64,000 nucleotides of DNA from Perilla frutescens (lineage: Eukaryota; Streptophyta; Magnoliopsida; Lamiales; Lamiaceae): positions 65,383,720 through 65,447,719 of the forward strand of contig BRKX01000009.1 of the NCBI GenBank assembly GCA_026008535.1, given 5' to 3'. Position numbers and translations under genes: made by a program. The notes under the pieces were generated by a model. It saw nothing but the letters and a program-made list of their open reading frames with translations, made no database searches and had not been told where the DNA came from. Below, piece by piece: positions 1 to 11,600 of the stretch (positions are counted from its first letter, which is position 1; every line of letters begins with the position of its first letter).

Positions 1-604
1 TAGGTTCGTAACACAAACCACCGGGCTGTATCGGACTGCAATCAAACTCACTGCACCCGTAGTCTAAGAATTTTTGTAGCTCAACCGGATCGGCACCGGT
101 GTTGGCTACACACCAACGTCCTTTAAACTACCAAACACACATTTAATTACATTAATTTTAATTGCTAATTAAAAAAATAAGCATCTTCTGAAAATAAAAT
201 TACAAATTCGACCTAACTTTTAAACATCGGTAATTCAGACAACAATTTTTTTATTGCATTCCTATTTTCAGAAATTGATGGTTGCGCACTATGCACTTGA
301 ATTTCAGATACACATTACTGAAAAATATTAGGAAATATATCTTGAATATGATCCAAATTATAAATTGGTGTCTTGATTGCGTATGTTTAAATATTGTGCC
401 CAATTTATAACTTTGTGAAAGGATGGTCATCTTTTAGCAGTTATATAACCTTAGTTTATATAATATAATAGCTATTGAATATATAAAAATAATTTAAAGA
501 AGACTCACGAGCTTGTCATGAAAAGCAGGACGCCCATAGCAGCAACATAAGTTAATTCCAACCAAAACAAAAGGAAGAAAAATGTTTATATTATTATTCG
601 TCAT
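1..604 (-). CDS. X8/CBM43 carbohydrate-binding protein, 5' part (runs off left edge)
   Basis: Secreted protein with an X8 (CBM43) domain, a module that binds beta-1,3-glucan (callose) in plasmodesmal callose-binding proteins and at the C-terminus of plant beta-1,3-glucanases. Exon 1 is 604..509 (ATG at 604-602, 32 codons) and ends before a GTGAGT donor; exon 2 starts at 127 after a TAG acceptor and continues beyond base 1. Both junctions are phase 0. Exon 1 encodes a hydrophobic N-terminus (IFLPFVLVGINL) that fits a signal peptide. Exon 2 opens with the X8 signature: RWCVANTGAD, then a C-S-E-F-D-C pair and SPIQPGGLCYEP, with the expected Cys spacing. The 380-bp intron is AT-rich. A TATATAAA lies 56 bp upstream of the ATG. 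The short N-terminus suggests a small stand-alone X8 protein (PDCB type) and not a full glucanase, but the 3' part is missing, so a GPI-anchor signal cannot be checked. Confidence 0.85.
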
Positions 605-659
605 GCCTAGCTAGCAGTATGATCTGGTTTCAATTGATAATCCTTGTAGGTTTTTTCAG

Positions 660-667
660 TTTATATA
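660..667 (-). promoter_or_regulatory. TATA box of the X8 gene
   Basis: TATATAAA on the minus strand, 56 bp upstream of the start codon at 604. The spacing allows a leader of roughly 25 bp. Confidence 0.5.
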
Positions 668-1101
668 GTTTCCACGGTGTGCAAAAAAAAGAAAAAAAAG
701 AAAAAAGACTCCTAATCCTCATTTTAAAAATGTGATAATGATTCATTAGGAATTTTTTTCAAATTTTGGTAATTCATGATATTTAGTATGTGCACAATAT
801 CTTATCTACCATAAAATTTTATGGCATAACAACGTTACGTTAAGATTTTGGGATTATATATAATCTATTTTTATTGCTCAATTAATGCTTATTTTGACAT
901 ATAGGTTTCAATTTCAAATCTCATCAACACTTTTACTAACTCAAAAAAAAAAAAAATCACCAACACTTTTAAGTAAAGTTTGACATATGTGATTTTCCTA
1001 ATGTGAATAAATGAGCCTTAAATATAAAAAAAAAATGAATTTATCACTTAAACTTTATTATTTTCAATAATTAACATTAGAGAAAACACATAAACTATAT
1101 G

Positions 1102-1424
1102 TATAGCTGTCAAAACCGGCCCGGCCCGATGGGCCGGCCCGACCTAGCCCGATTTTGGCTGGGCTGGGCCGTGATTTTATAGGCCCGAAATGGTTTTGGG
1201 CCGGCCTGGCCCGAAAAAATATTAGCCCGAATGGGCCGGGCCGACCCAGTGAAAAAAACAGAAATTTAGTCTTAGGCCCACGGGCGGCCCGACCTGGCCC
1301 GAAATTTTGGGTCGGGCTGGGCCTCAATTTTTTAGGCCCGAAATGGTTTCGGGCCTGGCCGGCCCGACCCGAAAAAATGATTGGCCCATGGGCTCGGGCC
1401 GGCCCGACCCATTTGACAGCTCTA
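1102..1424. mobile_element. hAT-type MITE, GGCCCG-rich, with 8-bp target duplication
   Basis: A 323-bp non-autonomous element. The left end reads TATAGCTGTCAAA and the reverse complement of the right end reads TAGAGCTGTCAAA (12 of 13 match). It is flanked by a perfect 8-bp duplication ACTATATG (1094-1101 and 1425-1432), the target-site size of hAT transposons. The interior is built from repeated GGCCCG/GGGCC words on both strands, far more GC-rich than its surroundings, and can fold back on itself. The open frames inside it are by-products of this repetitive composition. Confidence 0.85.
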
Positions 1425-2836
1425 ACTATATGTATGAATTAAGTTATTTCTTAAAAAAATTCAACATTTGTATCACAAGCATGCATGTAATGACAACCAG
1501 CAAAACATTGATATCTCTAAATATTAATGTATTTATTGATATCAATTTAATTTAAATTATAAACATATAAACATTTCATATTGTTTAGGATATATGGAAC
1601 ATTTCAAATTGAGTATGTAGTATAATGATATTAATGATGTTTATAATAATTGATACATTTTTATCATTATAATTTATAAGAAATTAAATGAAGCAATATA
1701 TATAATGGGCGTACATTTTGCATCATGAATAAATAATTCTTAAATAAAAAAAATGAATATATCACTAAACTTATTATTTTTAATAATTAACATTAGAAAG
1801 AACAAATAAAATGTACGTACACATTAAATTTTATATTTAATATTTTTTAACATATATTTTATAAAAATTTGGGAATATTGAATAATACAAATTCAAAGTT
1901 GGTGTTTTAATTGACTATTTTTAAAGTTCATATTAAATTTGCAACTAAGCTCAACGTTCATGATTTTTAAGGTAACTAACCCTATATAATTCAAATTTTA
2001 ACTATATATATTATATTTTTAATCTACTTTTCCTATTTAAAAATTTTAAGCTACTAATTAGTCAATATAATATAATGCAAGCTTCGAATTTTAAAATTGC
2101 TTTGATTTCTTCAAGGGCATTATAGTTGTATATCCTTGGTTGAGACAAATTATTAGAAGATAAATGTTCAAAAAAAGTAATAGTTGTAATATTATTAAAT
2201 ATTAAGATCACTTAGTCCCCGAGAACGACACTCAAACCGTGGAGATCTATTTATAAAAGAAGACATCTTTTAGTTATCTTTCTACAATTGCTTCGTGTCA
2301 TTCTCATTTAGTACGCATTAGGTATATTACATTTATGGTAGAGTATTTCATTAGATAATTACATAATTATCATGAAATTGATCATTAAAAAATTATGAAG
2401 AATTTATTTATTTTACAAGAGTCTAATACTAATCTTATAACAACATATACATATTTATTCAAATGAAAAGTAGATATTTATTGTATTTTTTGGAAGATAA
2501 ATACAAAACAAACCAAAAGTGTCATTTACATTTAAATACTTTAATTATTCTTTAATTTTTTATAGACATAAATTAATTAAAAAAAATCTATTTTCTATTT
2601 GAAATTGTTAAAACTAGATCATTTCCCAATCATTATATTTTTTTAATTTATATAATTTTGAAGTTTTTTTCTCTTTTTATGCAAATTTAAATTCTACTTT
2701 ACATATGATGATTTTTTTATTTTTTTTGAGGAAAACATATGATGAATTTTAACTTCAAAAGATATATACAATATTCAACATGATATTTAACACAATGATG
2801 GATTACTTATTATTCATTTTTCTATAAAATAATTTA

Positions 2837-2837
<1 letters not shown>

Positions 2838-2870
<33 letters not shown>
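2838..2870. repeat. (ATT)n microsatellite
   Basis: About eleven consecutive ATT/TTA units in AT-rich intergenic DNA. Confidence 0.85.
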
Positions 2871-2872
<2 letters not shown>

Positions 2873-3342
2873 ATAAATACATAATATAATATTTTTTAAT
2901 GTTATCCTTTTAAAAAAGTTTTAATTATACATAATAGAATATATTTTTACGAAAAAATCATACAAAATTACGTGCAACGCACGTCATCTCAGCTAGTCAC
3001 ACTAATTAAACAAGTTAAAAGTAGTTGATATTTCTTTGATATTGTATGCTATTTTAGTTTTAGCAGGTTTTTTAACTGTACAATGAGAAGAAGTCACCCT
3101 AAATTATTCAATGTAATATCCTCGACAAAATAACTATCAACAGCGGCTCATGCAGGTTCTAGCAGTTAATTATAAACAAAATTAAATAGAGGAGCGTCGA
3201 CGAAATTGAGTTATGAATTTAAATTTGTTTTCATGAAAAAGTAATTTGTAATATTCTAATGCAGATTTAATTAAGTTAAAACACCTCTCAAAATATAGAA
3301 CTAACACATTTCATTGTACAAACGAAACCAACAGCAAAAACT

Positions 3343-4464
3343 ATGGCTTCGCTAACTACTTGGAAGCTTCTTGTTGCTGCAATGGCGGTGCTGGGATTGT
3401 GTGCTTCTCTAGCTGCAGCAAGAACTGCGCCTGATGCATCAATGGTTGAGAGACATGAGAAATGGATGGTGGAGAATGGACGTGTGTACAAAGATGAAGC
3501 AGAGAAGGCAAAGAGATTCAACATATTCAAGGAGAATGTGGAGTATATCGAGTCGTTTAATGAGGCTGCAGCTGTTCGTCCTTACAAGCTTGCCATCAAC
3601 AAGTTTGCTGATTTGACTAATGAAGAATTTGAGTCGTCTAGAAATGGATATAAGAAGATCGGATCTCATCCGAAGTTGTATAAGGCTTCTTTGTTTAGGT
3701 ATGGTAATGTTACCGCAGTTCCAGCTAGCATCGACTGGAGGAAGAAGGGTGCTGTTACTGCTGTTAAGGATCAAGGCCAATGTGGTGAGTGTGATAATAT
3801 CCATTCAGACATTAGTTTTTGCATTTTTCAAGTGGAATTGTGAGTTTGATTTTGTATAAAACCAAAAAATGCAGGATGTTGCTGGGCATTTTCGGCTGTT
3901 GCAGCCACTGAAGGAATCAACCAGCTCACAACAGGGAATTTGATTTCATTATCTGAACAAGAACTGGTTGACTGTGACACAAGTGAAGATCAGGGCTGCA
4001 ATGGTGGACTAATGGACTACGCGTTTCAGTATATCATTAGTAACCATGGCCTCACAACTGAATCCAACTACCCTTATGAGGGTGTAGATGGCACTTGCAA
4101 CACAAAGAAGGCATCATCAGACGCTGCCAGGATCACAGGGTACGAGGATGTTCCTGCTAACAGTGAGTCTGGATTGCTCAAAGCTGTGGCAAACCAACCT
4201 GTGTCTGTAGCCATTGATGCAAGTGGTTCTGACTTCCAGTTCTACTCGAGCGGAGTCTTCACCGGACAGTGTGGAACCGAGCTGGACCATGGTGTCACTG
4301 CAGTTGGCTATGGCACAACTAGTGATGGAACCAAATATTGGCTGGTAAAGAATTCGTGGGGAACGAGCTGGGGTGAAAATGGATACATAAGAATGGAGAG
4401 GGATATTGGAGCTGCAGAAGGTATCTGTGGGATTGCCATGGAAGCCTCTTATCCAACTGCTTGA
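3343..4464 (+). CDS. Papain-like cysteine protease (SAG12/SAG39 type), copy 1
   Basis: A secreted or vacuolar C1A endopeptidase made as a preproprotein; relatives act in senescence-linked protein breakdown. Exons are 3343..3784 and 3875..4464, with a 90-bp intron (GTGAGT...GCAG) in phase 1, giving 343 aa. Residues 1-26 look like a signal peptide ending SLAAA. The propeptide carries the ERFNIN pattern (KRFNIFKENVEYIESFN) and a NKFADLTNEEF segment. The mature enzyme should begin near Val126 (VPASIDWR). The catalytic triad is visible: Cys150 in QCGCCWAFS, His286 in LDHGVTAVGYG and Asn307 in VKNSWGTSWG, plus the GCNGG motif. The Cys-Cys-Trp version of the active site is typical of SAG12-like proteases. 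There is no granulin domain. A near-identical gene lies 1.4 kb downstream in the same orientation. Family assignment is firm; the physiological role is inferred. Confidence 0.95.
3785..3874 (+). other. Intron of protease copy 1
   Basis: The GTGAGT donor and GCAG acceptor interrupt the codon for the Gly just before the catalytic Cys-Cys-Trp. The intron of the second copy (6345-6453) lies at the same codon. Confidence 0.9.
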
Positions 4465-5041
4465 AATTGTTGAAACTTAGAATGAAGTTGTACATTTTCC
4501 AATTGACCTGCTTCTCTGTTGGAGGCGTATGAAAATCATATCTGTAAATGGATATATTTCTGTAAATTACATATGTTGCAAGAATTGCTTGTAAAGAAAG
4601 GACTTTAATCCAAGAATTTATTTATGGAGTTAATGCAACCTACATGTTCTTACTTTACTGGAAGACTGTCATGGCCCTTTATTTAACTGGATATTCTATC
4701 CAATCACCACAAAATAATAAAAAAATGAGGCTTACCTGCAAAAATTTAATTATTTAAATGATCTGGTTGTATGTTTTATATGATCTGAATGTATTTTAAT
4801 TTCCTGCGCGCTTGCTTAATTGATTTAGCTCAACTTTTGAACGTAGTAAGTAGTCGAGTCAGTACTTGATTCAACAGATGTCTTACATTCTCATCCTGAA
4901 TTTAAAATGCAATGGCCTTCCAATCTACTGTCAGTTGCATGATGAAGAAGATATGAATTGTAATTATTTGGAATTTTCTATGTAGCTATTTGCATCAAAC
5001 ATGTAAAAAATATGTTTTGCATATCATAAGTTAGTTCAGGC

Positions 5042-5092
<51 letters not shown>
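5042..5092. repeat. (CT)n microsatellite
   Basis: About 25 uninterrupted CT units between the tandem proteases. Confidence 0.95.
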
Positions 5093-5096
<4 letters not shown>

Positions 5097-5805
5097 CATT
5101 ACAGCCCTTCCAGTGTAGGAAAACAGATGCAATATTGGCAATCTGCTGTTCGAGATCAGTTGCACTCTGCCATCAACTTAGTTCTTAAGTCATTTTTTGG
5201 TGGTGAATATACAGGAAATCAAAACGTGATTGCTCTCATTTACAGGTTCTGTTAATGAAAATAATAAAATACAACAACTGGCATTTATGAAAACTGCAGA
5301 AAATTACAGGCTTTTGATTATAGAAGTAGAATAGGGAAGTAATGCATTTATAATAAAAATTGTGGCAAGATTGGCATTTCTTCTATAGCCATGATACGTC
5401 TTGTTTATAAGTAAAGTGTGCAATGATGAAATAAAGATAGCATCGTTTTTTGGAGGTCAAAAATGTGAACATCATAAAGAATTCTTAGTTTACGGGGCAA
5501 TTTGTAGTCCTTGTATTAATCAAATAAAGTATTGCACTAATTCTGTCTTTACTTCAAACTTTTCCAGATCAAACAATATACTAGTACTACTAGTTGATAT
5601 ATGTCATTGATATTGTATGCTATTTTAGTTTTAGTAAGATTTTAATTAAGAGTGGAAGGAAACGTACATCACCTTAAAATATTAGGTGTGAAGCTGTTAG
5701 ATGAAAATGGAGGAGCCTCCACGAAATTAAGTTCTGAGATACATAACTTGCCGGGATTTCCAGGGAGTCATGGACATCGAAAATGAAGGTTTTAGGCTCT
5801 CTATC

Positions 5806-5813
5806 TATAAATA
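5806..5813 (+). promoter_or_regulatory. TATA box of protease copy 2
   Basis: TATAAATA lies 87 bp (upper T at 94) upstream of the start codon at 5900. This allows a leader of about 60 bp. Confidence 0.55.
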
Positions 5814-5899
5814 TTCAGTCCACTATGGATGGAAGCACAGCACCTCTTTTTCTGAAATCATATTAAAACACATTTCTTGCACTGATCAGCTACCAAACA

Positions 5900-7043
5900 A
5901 TGGCCTTGAAACTGAATTGGAGGTTTATTTTAGCAACATTTTTAGTTTTGGAGATGTGGGCTTCTCTAGCTGCAGCTCGAACAGCGCCTGATGCATCAAT
6001 TGTCGAAAGACATGAGAAATGGATGGTGGAGAATGGACGTGTATACAAAGATGATGCTGAGAAGGCCAAGAGATTCCAAATATTCAAGGAGAATGTGGAG
6101 TATATCGAGTCGTTTAATGAGGCTGCAGCTGCTCGGACTTACAAGCTTGGCATCAACAAATTTGCTGATCTGACAAATGAGGAATTTCAGGCTTCTAGAA
6201 ATGGATACAAGGTGGTCACATCTCACCCTAAGTCGTCGTCTAAGCTTTCGTCGTTTAGGTATGCAAATGTGACTGCAGCTCCAACCAGCATCGACTGGAG
6301 GACCAAGGGAGCTGTCACTGCTGTTAAGGATCAAGGCCAATGTGGTAATTAAGTAACATCAATTTATGATCACACATTACTTATATATATACATCCATTT
6401 TTCATGAGTAGAAATTATGAGTCTGATTCTGTATAAATAAAACCAAAATGCAGGATGTTGCTGGGCATTTTCAGCTGTTGCAGCCACTGAAGGAATCAAT
6501 CAGCTCACAACAGGGAATCTGGTTTCACTATCTGAACAACAACTTGTGGATTGTGATACAAGTGAAGATCAGGGCTGCAATGGTGGACTAATGGACTACG
6601 CGTTTGAGTATATTATTAGCAACAAAGGCCTCACAACAGAATCCAATTACCCTTACGAGGGTGTTGATGGCACCTGCAACACGAAGAAGGCATCATCCGA
6701 TGCTGCAAAGATCACGGGGTACGAGGATGTCCCTGCCAACAGTGAGCCGGCATTGCTCAAAGCTGTGGCGAGCCAACCAGTATCCGTAGCCATTGATGCA
6801 AGTGGTTCCGATTTCCAATTCTACTTGAGTGGAGTATTCACCGGACAGTGTGGAACCGAGCTAGACCATGGTGTCACTGCAGTTGGCTACGGAGCAGCTA
6901 GTGATGGAACCAAGTACTGGCTCGTGAAGAATTCATGGGGAACGAGCTGGGGAGAAAATGGATACATTAGAATGCAGAGGGATATTGGAGCTGCAGAAGG
7001 TCTCTGTGGCATTGCCATGCAAGCTTCTTATCCAACTGCTTAA
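5900..7043 (+). CDS. Papain-like cysteine protease (SAG12/SAG39 type), copy 2
   Basis: Tandem paralogue of the preceding gene and the same kind of secreted/vacuolar C1A endopeptidase. Exons are 5900..6344 and 6454..7043 (intron 109 bp, GTAATT...GCAG, phase 1), giving 344 aa. The triad is Cys151 in QCGCCWAFS, His287 in LDHGV and Asn308 in VKNSWGTSWG; ERFNIN (KRFQIFKENVEYIESFN) and GCNGG are intact. The signal peptide differs from copy 1 (LNWRFILATFLVLEMW against TTWKLLVAAMAVLG), as does the propeptide-mature junction (a Ser-rich SHPKSSSKLSSF stretch). The mature domains are nearly identical. Both copies look functional. The gene converges on the DUF538 gene with a 282-bp gap. Confidence 0.95.
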
Positions 7044-7325
7044 AGATATTTAAATTTACATGAACTCTGTAAAATATTTCCATATGTATATGAAGTTTTA
7101 GTAAAACAACATGCAATATAAAGAAAGGCCCTTGATCAAGAAATTCTTGTTTACACCATCATTATCCCAAAGTGCTGTAGACCTGAGCAAGCCCACAACA
7201 GCCTTTGAGTAACAAAAAATGTAGCCTCAAATACTACATTATTTCTCTAAAACACAATTCAAACGAAGTTGAAAAAACATAATGCAAAACAAAATAACTT
7301 GATATATGTGAGACCGTTTCACGGA

Positions 7326-7736
7326 TCACTGCCCTGCAGCAAAGGCCTCAACCGGGAAGGTCTTGGTGATCCCTGCAAGACTCTTGAAATGGATCTTCCC
7401 CGTAGGCGGATCATTGACAATGATCTCACTGACCGGTGGCCACAACATCAGCTCCTTAGCCTTCACTCCTTTGAGCTTCTTGATCCTCTTCTTCTCCACG
7501 AAGCCCGTTATACTAGTATCATAGCTCACTAGCTTGCTGATCATCTTGAAATTATGCTCAACTTTCTTCTTCTGCTGAATCCACATGTATCCAGTGCTCC
7601 TCACGAATCCAACCTCGATCACATCAGCCAATGGGAGCAGCCCACATGGCAGCTCGAACTCTTCAAGAATGGCTATCGCCATTTTCAACCCTTCTTCATG
7701 GCCTTGCTTCACTTCTCCTCCTTCCTTTTCTGCCAT
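7326..7736 (-). CDS. DUF538 family protein
   Basis: A 136-aa, single-exon, intracellular-looking protein of the plant DUF538 family (PF04398), which has been linked to stress responses but has no settled biochemical role. Recognisable features are the N-terminal helix (AIAILEEFELPCGLLPL), the central ESTGYMW-like segment (VRSTGYMWIQQ) and the strand-rich end (GKIHFKSLAGITKTFPVEAF). There is no signal peptide, unlike the longer secreted DUF538 proteins, and the start MAEKEGGEVKQGHEEGL fits the short cytosolic subclass. The ATG at 7736 is preceded on the minus strand by a TATAAA about 71 bp upstream (7807-7812). It is convergent with protease copy 2. Family confidence is high; function is unknown. 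Confidence 0.9.
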   Translation of the reverse strand: MAEKEGGEVKQGHEEGLKMAIAILEEFELPCGLLPLADVIEVGFVRSTGYMWIQQKKKVEHNFKMISKLVSYDTSITGFVEKKRIKKLKGVKAKELMLWPPVSEIIVNDPPTGKIHFKSLAGITKTFPVEAFAAGQ

Positions 7737-7742
7737 TGCTGA

Positions 7743-8614
7743 ACTTGCTTTTGATGGATTGCTGAAGTTGTGTTGTGTGGTGAAGTTGCTATGCTCCTCC
7801 CTGCAGTTTATAGTGGATAATATTCAGCAAGAAACAAATTATTCATCTGAGTAAACAACGTTGTGAATCGAACTCATAGTTGGAACTTCGATGTTTTCGA
7901 CCTTTTTGTTCATTTTTATACGGCTGGGAACACTGTTTTTGGTTTTAAGCTTTTGGATAGCTGGTGGAACTTAAGTGTTATGGTGCAAATGCCTGCTTTT
8001 TTGTTTTCAAATTTGGATCTTATGTTGGAAGTTTTGCAGATGAATTATCAATTCGTATCTTATTCTTCTTAAACCGAAGTTATAACGAACTAATCGATAC
8101 TCAAGAATAGGTGGCATCTTTTGATCCAAGGCTTGATCCGATGATCACATTACATCTCGTATTTCACTTTATCAATACATATTAGGTGTACTCTATCGAT
8201 GTGTATTAGTACTAATGAAACATGAGATACAATATCAAAGTATGACACGAAATCTCATACGGCTAACGATACAATGAAATAATGGGCAACATTCAACTTT
8301 GGAAAAAATTCAGAAAAAAATTGATGCAGAAAAAAATTCACCAACACCCTTCATCTCCAATATCCTTGTCTGAAATTGGTTAAATAAGAGCAAATTTATT
8401 AGCTTCGATAAGAACAGGACTCAACAAATTAGAAAAGAAACCAAAATATTCTGCCATTTGCTGTCATGCCTCTGATAATAGAGTGAATGAAAATTTTCCT
8501 TTGGTATTATTGCTGCTTTATGTATATTCATTAATATATGATGTTGCTCTAACATGTATTGAAAGCAAAAGATATACAATCTACACTATTACAGAGTATA
8601 TCGCGATTGTAGAG
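7743..8614. other. Intergenic: DUF538 promoter and 3' end of the hydrolase gene
   Basis: No coding potential seen. The half next to 7743 must hold the DUF538 promoter, and the sequence just below 8615 should be the 3' UTR of the hydrolase gene. Confidence 0.6.
7807..7812 (-). promoter_or_regulatory. TATA box of the DUF538 gene
   Basis: TATAAA on the minus strand, 71 bp upstream of the start codon. Confidence 0.5.
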
Positions 8615-11600
8615 CTACAAATTAGCAGCAATGAATGTGGAAGGGGACTTCTGCTGCATCTCCTGTTGCTTTATGGTGTCAGTAACATGAGCAACCACTC
8701 CAGCTCCAGCGTTATGAAACCACTCGTTTTTCACCTAATTGAGATCGGGAGAATCAACAATCAGACGAGGGCAGCATGAGGTACGAGGAATTTGCATATA
8801 CGCATTCTTACATGGATGTTATTATGCGCGAAGAAAGGCCAGAATGCAGAGTGAAAGCTGACATCAACCTTCCTCCATCCTAATCGCTGCAAACCATGTA
8901 TCATTTCCTCTGTTGCAAAATATACAGAGAGGAAAGTAGTTAGTGTTATGAGAGAGTTGGCTGCTTCAGTCATCATTTAGTATATAGTATATACCTTCCA
9001 TAATCTCATGGTATTCCACTGTGTTCTGTACGCTGGGCTCGTTTTTGGCAGCCTCCTTCGCTTTTGCTGCTTCTGGTGGGAAATGGGGAGCCTCGGATAA
9101 AACGGGCGGGCAGTACTCCACATCAACAACGTGTTTATAGCCATCCAAAGATCGCCTAGGAGGCTGTCAAAGTTCAAAATCCTCACAAGGGTAATAGCAT
9201 GATATCATTTTATTTCTTTGTAGGCAACTAGTTTCAAATAAAAAGACACTTTACATACCTTGATAAGCTCATTTTCTCTTCGTATGGATGACGTGCGCCA
9301 ACCAACCATATCTGTGCTAGTTAAGAATAATCAACGTAACAGAGAAAACTACAAATTTTCAAGGACTCTTTCTGTGAGCATCAGGATACGGTCATAAGAG
9401 ACATTAGCATAAAGGACCCGACATCTGAAAGCACCGAGTGCTGATCTGTAAAAGCAATCGACCACAGAACGATTCAGACAAAGCAAATGTAGTAAATTCT
9501 CAAGCACATGTTAATACACCTAAAACTCACATAAATTTTCCTTCTTCGCAATCGGATGCCATTCTTAATAAAAGAGGGGGTTTAGTGGGTTTGCCATCTG
9601 TAAGGAAGAGCTGGGTCCCAGTTCGGCCAGTAAAAATGGGAGCAAGAGGAGCGGCGAGTTTCTCCAAGAAAGGTACACCCAGAAGGAATGGAAGCTGCAC
9701 CATTGAGGAAAGTTAAGTGTTAGGGGATCAAATCCATCATGACTTATGACACTCAACTAAGTTGTCTGTAAAAGAACTTGGTTTACAGAACCAAAAACAT
9801 TTTTCGAGATGCATGTTCACGTGACATGTCATACGACCACTGTGTCAGTCAGTCACAAATAATGAAAACAGACTTACTACGAGCAGAGGAAGTCCTGATA
9901 AAAGCACTTGGTCATCCAACAACATTCATGGGATGGATTTACTATTTGGATACAAACAAATAAGACAACTCATACAAACACACAAAATGAGTGAATCGTC
10001 TAGAGACAAATTGAGGAGATTAGTCATTTCATCTCTTCAGGATTGAGGAGATAAAGTTTTATTTTCCCAAATCTTCAAAGTTAGTCCCATCCTTTTTTCT
10101 ATTTTAAAACAAAAGCTTGACGATGATGTCACGTACAGAGTTTATGAAAAAACAGTGCCACTTTATTATAACTCATGGCAAGATACCCAACTGAAATATG
10201 ATTCACTCTTAAACAAAACATAACATGCCTCTGTGTTAAAAAAGAAGCACCTGCTTATTTCCTCTCACTCCAAGATGAGGTGTTGCCAGGGTAATAAAGT
10301 TAATTGCTTCCAGCCCGGCAATCAGACCTTTATTTGAAGAGCCCAATGGAGAGCCAGCTACATCATCAGACTGGTAAGAGCCATTAGGAGTGTATAGAAC
10401 AGCAATTGCATATCTTGAGAATAGTCCACCGAGCGAATGGGCCAGAAAGGATATCTTCTTTAGGCCTTCGGTCTTGTCCACAACTTGAATGACCTGTTTA
10501 TTGGGAGAAAATTAGGCTTGGAAAGCCAAAATAGTTTGCAAGTTCTACCTGAATGCAATTGTTAATGGAGATGAAAATGGAGTCTGAGACCATGCAATAA
10601 CATAAGCAGAGAAACACTTCTCACCCAAAGAAGTGGCTCCTCATTAAAAAATTCATCCATGATCATTACGCTAAGACACTGAGACACACCAGCAATAATA
10701 ACACATGCACAAAGACTCCCTCCCAAAACTTACTTCATCCGCAAGTCGTTTTCCAGCACCTTCAATTCCCGTGAAAGTCTTAGTGTACATATTACATGAA
10801 CTAGCTGCACGTAATAAGCAAGTTTCAAATGCATGCACAGCTCAATTATTACTAAAACACACAATTTCACAGGGAAAAAGATTTTTTAGGCATCACCAGT
10901 GCAGCAGTGCATACATATAAAGTAAACGGAAATAGTTTTAGAACCATTTCATCAATGTGTTTGTTTTAACTGAGACAGTTGCCTTTCTTTTCAATCTTTT
11001 GTTGGCAAAACAAGCATATCTTCCAAAAGCACTTTAAATTCTTCTCCCACGACTGTCATTCAACATATCCATCTTTTGTTGATGTTTGTACTTGAGAGTT
11101 GCCTACTTACTGTATACATATGTTCTTGTGCCAAATATATTCCATTTTATTGTATCATCGACTCCCCCAACCTTAAGTCTCCATGATGATCCCCAGACAG
11201 TGTTCAAAAGAAATGATCAATAAGCTACACTAAGGAAGAAACTATACGAGACAGGCATGGATTCCTCTTCATGCCGACAGTGCAAAAATATAGTACCAGC
11301 TGCCTCTAAGAGCTTCCAAGATGAAAAATTCCCATGGGTGTTCAGAAATATTTCTTAGAAAACATCTATTAGGGGAGAAGTAGGATGCATGATTACGTTG
11401 ATTTCGTGTTGATAAAAACCAAATAGATATCTTTCGAGCTTTATTGCAGTAGACCATCTAACCACAGGGTAGGCAAGCCACAAGCCAACTGTAGGGAGGA
11501 GTGGTTATTTAATTACATTTTTTTTCCTGGAGACTTTAAGGGACAAAACTATGCTAGCATCAGCATCTTCCTCTGAAACACCCCCCATGAAAATTATCAT

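Larger units (their letters stand above)
605..3342. other. Intergenic region, AT-rich, with one hAT MITE
   Basis: No gene is visible between the X8 gene and the first protease. The stretch is very AT-rich, with A/T runs, an (ATT)n microsatellite near 2838-2870 and one GC-rich insertion (1102-1424, listed separately). The last ~300 bp are the promoter of the first protease; 3022-3064 recurs upstream of the second protease. Confidence 0.6.
4465..5899. other. Interval between the two proteases, with duplicated promoter segment
   Basis: Contains the 3' UTR of copy 1, a (CT)n run of about 50 bp (5042-5092) and the promoter of copy 2. The segment 5591-5634 closely matches 3022-3064 (shared TTGATATTGTATGCTATTTT), so the duplication unit of about 2.57 kb took promoter sequence with it. 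No other gene is visible. Confidence 0.7.

Noticed and set aside
1064..1555. Overlapping Gly/Pro/Arg-rich open frames on both strands
   Set aside because: They follow from the repetitive GGCCCG content of the hAT MITE and cross its borders.
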